Shown here: in pieces, positions 61,232-64,000 of the stretch
Numbering within the stretch: the first letter of the stretch is position 1
Layout of the letters: every line of letters starts with the position of its first letter
NCBI RefSeq assembly: GCF_037076565.1
Contig: NZ_AP029028.1
Span: 5,084,001-5,148,000, forward strand
Source: Herbaspirillum sp. DW155
GTDB lineage: Bacteria > Pseudomonadota > Gammaproteobacteria > Burkholderiales > Burkholderiaceae_D
Direction of reading: 5' to 3'
Length of the DNA stretch: 64,000 nt
The notes under the pieces: model-generated
Told to the model about the DNA's origin: nothing
The model's database searches: none
Seen by the model: the letters and a program-made list of their open reading frames with translations, nothing else
Made by a program: the position numbers and the translations under genes

Positions 61232-62095
61232 ATGCGCATCGATGCGCACCAGCACTTCTGGCGCTACCGTTCCGAGGACTATCCCTGGATCGGTACCGGC
61301 ATGGACCTGCTGGCGCAAGACCGCCTGCCCTACCAGTTCCAGCCGCTGCTGGAGGCGCAGGGCCTGCATGCGTCGATCACGGTGCAAGCCCGTCCGGGCC
61401 GCGAGGAAACCGGCTTCCTGCTGGAGATGGCGCGGCGTGATGCGCGCATTGCCGGCGTGATCGCCTGGGACGACATCGCCGCGCCGCAACTGGCCGAGCG
61501 CATGGAGCAGTGGGGCCGGTCCAAGCTGTTGGGACTGCGCCATCCCATGCAGGAAGACGATGATGCCGGCCTGCTGCTGTCCCGACCGCAATTCCATCGC
61601 GGCGTACGCTGGCTGCAGGAGCGTGATTACGTGCTGGACGTGCTGGCCCATGAACGCCACCTGCCGCAACTGCGCCAGCTCTGCGCGCTGCATGACCAGC
61701 ACTGGGTGGTCTTGAACCATCTCGGCAAACCGGCCCTGAAGGAATTCCGCAAGGGCCGCGCCGCCTTCGAACGCTGGCGCCAGGAAATGCGTGAACTGAC
61801 CGCCATGCCGCACGTGGCCTGCAAGATCTCGGGCCTGCTGACCGAAGCCGACTGGCTGCGCGGCCTGTGCACGCGCGACTTCGATCACATCGTGCAATGC
61901 CTCGATACGGCGCTGGAGCTGTTCGGTCCGCAGCGCCTCATGTTCGGTTCGGACTGGCCCGTGTGCCTGCTCGCTGCCTCCTATGCACGGGTGGTGGCGG
62001 TGGTACGCGAATGGGCGGCCAAACGTCTTTCTCCCGCTGATCAGGATGCCTTGTGGGGTGAATCCTCGGCGCGGATTTATGGCCTGATGCCATAA
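61232..62095 (+). CDS. Amidohydrolase-family sugar lactonase
   Basis: 287 residues from ATG 61232 (AAGGGG upstream). The metal-binding start is MRIDAHQHFWRY (HxH), with another His in NHLGKP and the Asp in FGSDWPVCLLAASY, the layout of L-fucono-/L-rhamnonolactone hydrolases. In this operon it likely opens xylonolactone to xylonate. Caulobacter uses an unrelated SMP-30 lactonase for that step, so this is a non-orthologous replacement if the inference is right. An earlier in-frame ATG at 61169 is possible. Confidence 0.78.
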   Translation: MRIDAHQHFWRYRSEDYPWIGTGMDLLAQDRLPYQFQPLLEAQGLHASITVQARPGREETGFLLEMARRDARIAGVIAWDDIAAPQLAERMEQWGRSKLLGLRHPMQEDDDAGLLLSRPQFHRGVRWLQERDYVLDVLAHERHLPQLRQLCALHDQHWVVLNHLGKPALKEFRKGRAAFERWRQEMRELTAMPHVACKISGLLTEADWLRGLCTRDFDHIVQCLDTALELFGPQRLMFGSDWPVCLLAASYARVVAVVREWAAKRLSPADQDALWGESSARIYGLMP

Positions 62096-62161
62096 GGTTT
62101 TCCCCGGATTCCTTTTCATTGCCAAGCGCAATTCCCGGTGCGATATTGCATCGAGGGAAGT

Positions 62162-62175
62162 CTTGTCATGACAAG
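62162..62175. promoter_or_regulatory. Perfect 14-bp palindrome CTTGTCATGACAAG
   Basis: It lies 37 bp before the annotated start of the diguanylate cyclase gene. The TTGTC/GACAA arms fit FadR-type (FCD) GntR operators. No such regulator is in the window. Confidence 0.45.
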
Positions 62176-62212
62176 GTAAGGGGAGATAAAAATCAAACGC
62201 CTCAAACGCAAC

Positions 62213-63718
62213 ATGACCCTGATCATCTGCGTCCTGGCGCTGATGGCAGCCGTCATCACCGCGCTGGTGCTCTATCAGAGCTACAAGCAGATAGAACGCA
62301 GCTCGATCAATCATGCCCTGAACGTGGCGCGCATTGCGCAACGCTCGATCTCGCGCAACATGGAACTGCTCTCGCTGGCCCTGGACAGCCTGGCCTGGCG
62401 CTATCGCCATACCCGGCTGCACAGCATGCCCGCGCAACAGCAGCTGGAATTCCTGCTGGGCGAAAAGGTCGAGGCCAGCTATATCGCCGCGCAGGGCATC
62501 GTCAATGCCGAAGGCGAACTGGTGGTCGGTTCGCCGGTACTGGGCGAGATCATGCCCGGGCTCTTTTCGGGACGCGATTTCTTCGACGTTCCGCGCAACG
62601 ACGCAGGCGCCACGCTGTACGTCTCGCCACCGCTGTCGGTGCGCATCGAACGGCGCGTCCACGTGATCGTGCTCTCCAAGCGCCTGGTGGAGGTGGATGG
62701 CAGTTTTGCCGGCATCGCCTTCATGGTGCTGTACCTGGACTATTTCCGGCAGCTCTTCGAGGGCCTGTCACTGGACAAGCATGCCGTCATCTCGCTCTAT
62801 TCCATGAATGGAGTCGCCTACATGCGCCAGCCTTACGACGAGGCCTTCATCGGATCGCAGGCGGGTCATCTCCCGCATCTGCATACCATGCTGTCGCCAG
62901 ACTCGCCCGCCGAAGGCAGCTATTTCGCGCGCTCCCCGCAGGATGAAGTGCAACGCCTGTATGCCTATGTGCGCATCCCGCAGAACCGCTGGGTGGTCTT
63001 CATCGGATGGGCCAAGCGTGAACTGTTCGGTGAATGGACGCGCATGCTGTATGCGGTCGTGTTCCTGATGGCAGCCTTCAGTATCGCCGGCATCTATCTC
63101 ATCAGCCGGCTGCGCGACGAATTCTTCCGCCGCAGCAAGCTGGACCAGCAACTGGAAGAGCAGGCCCGCACCGACAAACTGACCGGCCTGCTGAACCGCC
63201 GCGCCCTCGACGAGAGCTTGCAAGGGGCATGGCACAAAGCCCAGCGTAATGAAATGGCGCGCTTTGCGGTGCTGTTTGCGGATGTGGATTTCTTCAAGCT
63301 CTACAACGATACCTATGGCCATAAGGCGGGCGATTATGCCCTGGTGGCCGTGGCCCGTTGCATCAGGGGCGCGGTCGCCCGACATTGCGACCGGAGCGGA
63401 CGCTATGGCGGCGAGGAATTCGTGGCGCTGCTCGACGAAGCCGATGCCGAGGGCGCACTGCATGTGGCCAAGCAGATCCTTGCGGCGCTGCAGGCGCAGA
63501 AGATCCCGCATGAACGCAGTCCCTTCGGCCGCCTCACCATCAGCATCGGCATAGCCTGCCTGGACCGCAGCGTGCACCGCAGTGTCGAGGAAGTGGTGAA
63601 GGCGGCCGACCAGGCGCTCTATCAGGCCAAGCGCGAAGGCCGCAACCGCGCGCGCCTGTTCCAGGCGCCGGCCGAGATGGCGCCGGCCGGATGGCAGTTC
63701 AGTTCAGCGAACAGTTGA
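62213..63718 (+). CDS. Membrane-bound diguanylate cyclase with periplasmic sensor domain
   Basis: 501 residues. Two membrane segments (about 1-22 and 281-300) enclose a periplasmic Cache-like sensor. The C-terminal GGDEF domain has RYGGEEF, an active signature, with the inhibitory RxxD site (RHCD) five residues before it. It makes cyclic di-GMP. A strong ribosome site GGGGAG (62180-62185) lies too far from ATG 62213, but well placed for an in-frame ATC at 62192 that would add KRLKRN before the first membrane segment; translation may start there, or the start region may contain an error. Confidence 0.9.
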   Translation: MTLIICVLALMAAVITALVLYQSYKQIERSSINHALNVARIAQRSISRNMELLSLALDSLAWRYRHTRLHSMPAQQQLEFLLGEKVEASYIAAQGIVNAEGELVVGSPVLGEIMPGLFSGRDFFDVPRNDAGATLYVSPPLSVRIERRVHVIVLSKRLVEVDGSFAGIAFMVLYLDYFRQLFEGLSLDKHAVISLYSMNGVAYMRQPYDEAFIGSQAGHLPHLHTMLSPDSPAEGSYFARSPQDEVQRLYAYVRIPQNRWVVFIGWAKRELFGEWTRMLYAVVFLMAAFSIAGIYLISRLRDEFFRRSKLDQQLEEQARTDKLTGLLNRRALDESLQGAWHKAQRNEMARFAVLFADVDFFKLYNDTYGHKAGDYALVAVARCIRGAVARHCDRSGRYGGEEFVALLDEADAEGALHVAKQILAALQAQKIPHERSPFGRLTISIGIACLDRSVHRSVEEVVKAADQALYQAKREGRNRARLFQAPAEMAPAGWQFSSANS

Positions 63719-64000
63719 GCCACTTGGCGATGCGCACGCCATCCAGGCGCGAGCCCTCGGCGGTATCGCTGCCCAGCATGGTGACGATCACCGGACGGCG
63801 GTCATGCACCAGCAGGCGCAGCACCATGTTGTGGCCGGATTCGTTGATGAAGCCGGTCTTCTGCAGCGAGGCGTTGACCTGGCCGTAGCGGATCAGGCGG
63901 TTGGAATTGATGTACTGCAACTGGCCGCGTCCGATGTTGATGATCTTCTGCTTGTCCAGCGAATCATTGCGGATGAGCTGGTAGCGATTGGCCGCCTTGA
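63699..64000 (-). CDS. D-alanyl-D-alanine carboxypeptidase / endopeptidase (PBP7-like, peptidase S11), C-terminal part
   Basis: The last 99 codons are visible; the 5' part is beyond the right edge. The third active-site motif is KTG in ASLQKTGFINESGHN, followed by the S11-typical RLLVHDRRPVIVTMLGS and RIAKWLN. It trims cell-wall peptides in the periplasm. Its 3' end overlaps the converging diguanylate cyclase stop by 20 bp. Confidence 0.88.
   Translation of the reverse strand, partial: KAANRYQLIRNDSLDKQKIINIGRGQLQYINSNRLIRYGQVNASLQKTGFINESGHNMVLRLLVHDRRPVIVTMLGSDTAEGSRLDGVRIAKWLNCSLN

Noticed and set aside
58498-61239. 913-codon open frame on the minus strand
   Set aside because: It is fully antisense to the xylose dehydrogenase, xylonate dehydratase and lactonase genes; composition is typical of the shadow of GC-rich genes and no family is recognisable.

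Overview
The window looks like a chromosomal segment of a GC-rich, metabolically versatile betaproteobacterium. The Oxalobacteraceae, Herbaspirillum-like, are my best guess, based on the many LysR-type regulators, ABC transporters, nitrogen-scavenging genes and an oxidative xylose pathway. This is inference from gene content; there is no rRNA or other marker here. No rRNA, tRNA or CRISPR array was recognised.

Layout. 1-8390: the 5' end of a 3-hydroxyisobutyrate-dehydrogenase-type gene, a LysR regulator, then a minus-strand operon for a polar amino-acid ABC transporter (binding protein, two permeases, ATPase) that continues into a serine acetyltransferase and a glyoxalase-fold (VOC) protein, with a divergent LysR gene. 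8391-13897: an AT-richer, fragmentary accessory island holding a gene fragment, a GIY-YIG-like protein, a two-domain HTH protein with a broken duplicate of its own start, a hipBA-type toxin-antitoxin pair, several short repeats and palindromes, and long non-coding stretches. 13898-18648: aldo/keto reductase with its LysR regulator, a Tat-exported alpha/beta hydrolase, a mobile-element copy inside a broken ORF, and a YitT-type membrane protein.

18775-31400 is the functional centre: a complete guanidine-nitrogen locus. Two divergent transcription units each start with a guanidine-I (ykkC) riboswitch, and each is preceded by a sigma-54 (-24/-12) promoter. The leftward unit encodes an ABC permease and ATPase, the two DUF1989 subunits of carboxyguanidine deiminase, a biotin carboxylase of the urea carboxylase family (here most likely guanidine carboxylase) and allophanate hydrolase. 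The rightward unit encodes the periplasmic binding protein and a TorF-type outer-membrane protein. A NIT-ANTAR nitrate-type regulator adjoins it. The logic would be nitrogen limitation (sigma-54) AND guanidine present (riboswitch) giving uptake and hydrolysis to ammonia and CO2.

31600-46246: GNAT acetyltransferase, TonB-dependent receptor, four LysR regulators, a small SRPBCC / carboxymuconolactone-decarboxylase / flavodoxin cluster, a cyclophilin-like protein, an MFS exporter plus cupin pair with a second copy of the mobile element in its promoter region, zinc alcohol dehydrogenase, an XdhC-type maturation factor and a TPR-methyltransferase. 46324-50567: a three-gene molybdenum hydroxylase (2Fe-2S subunit, molybdopterin subunit, triheme cytochrome c). 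The molybdopterin subunit has an in-frame stop that removes the segment with the catalytic glutamate. 50815-51689: a DUF2442/DUF4160 pair.

51936-62095: a D-xylose locus with mutarotase and XylR on the minus strand, and xylFGH, a XylB-type xylose dehydrogenase, a xylonate dehydratase and an amidohydrolase-type lactonase on the plus strand. This is an oxidative (Weimberg/Dahms-type) route whose later steps lie outside the window. 62213-64000: a membrane diguanylate cyclase and the 3' end of a D-Ala-D-Ala carboxypeptidase gene.

The most notable items are the doubly gated guanidine locus, a 268-bp multi-hairpin element present twice in opposite orientation with one base difference, the nonsense-interrupted molybdenum hydroxylase, and the regulatory repeats around the hipBA island.
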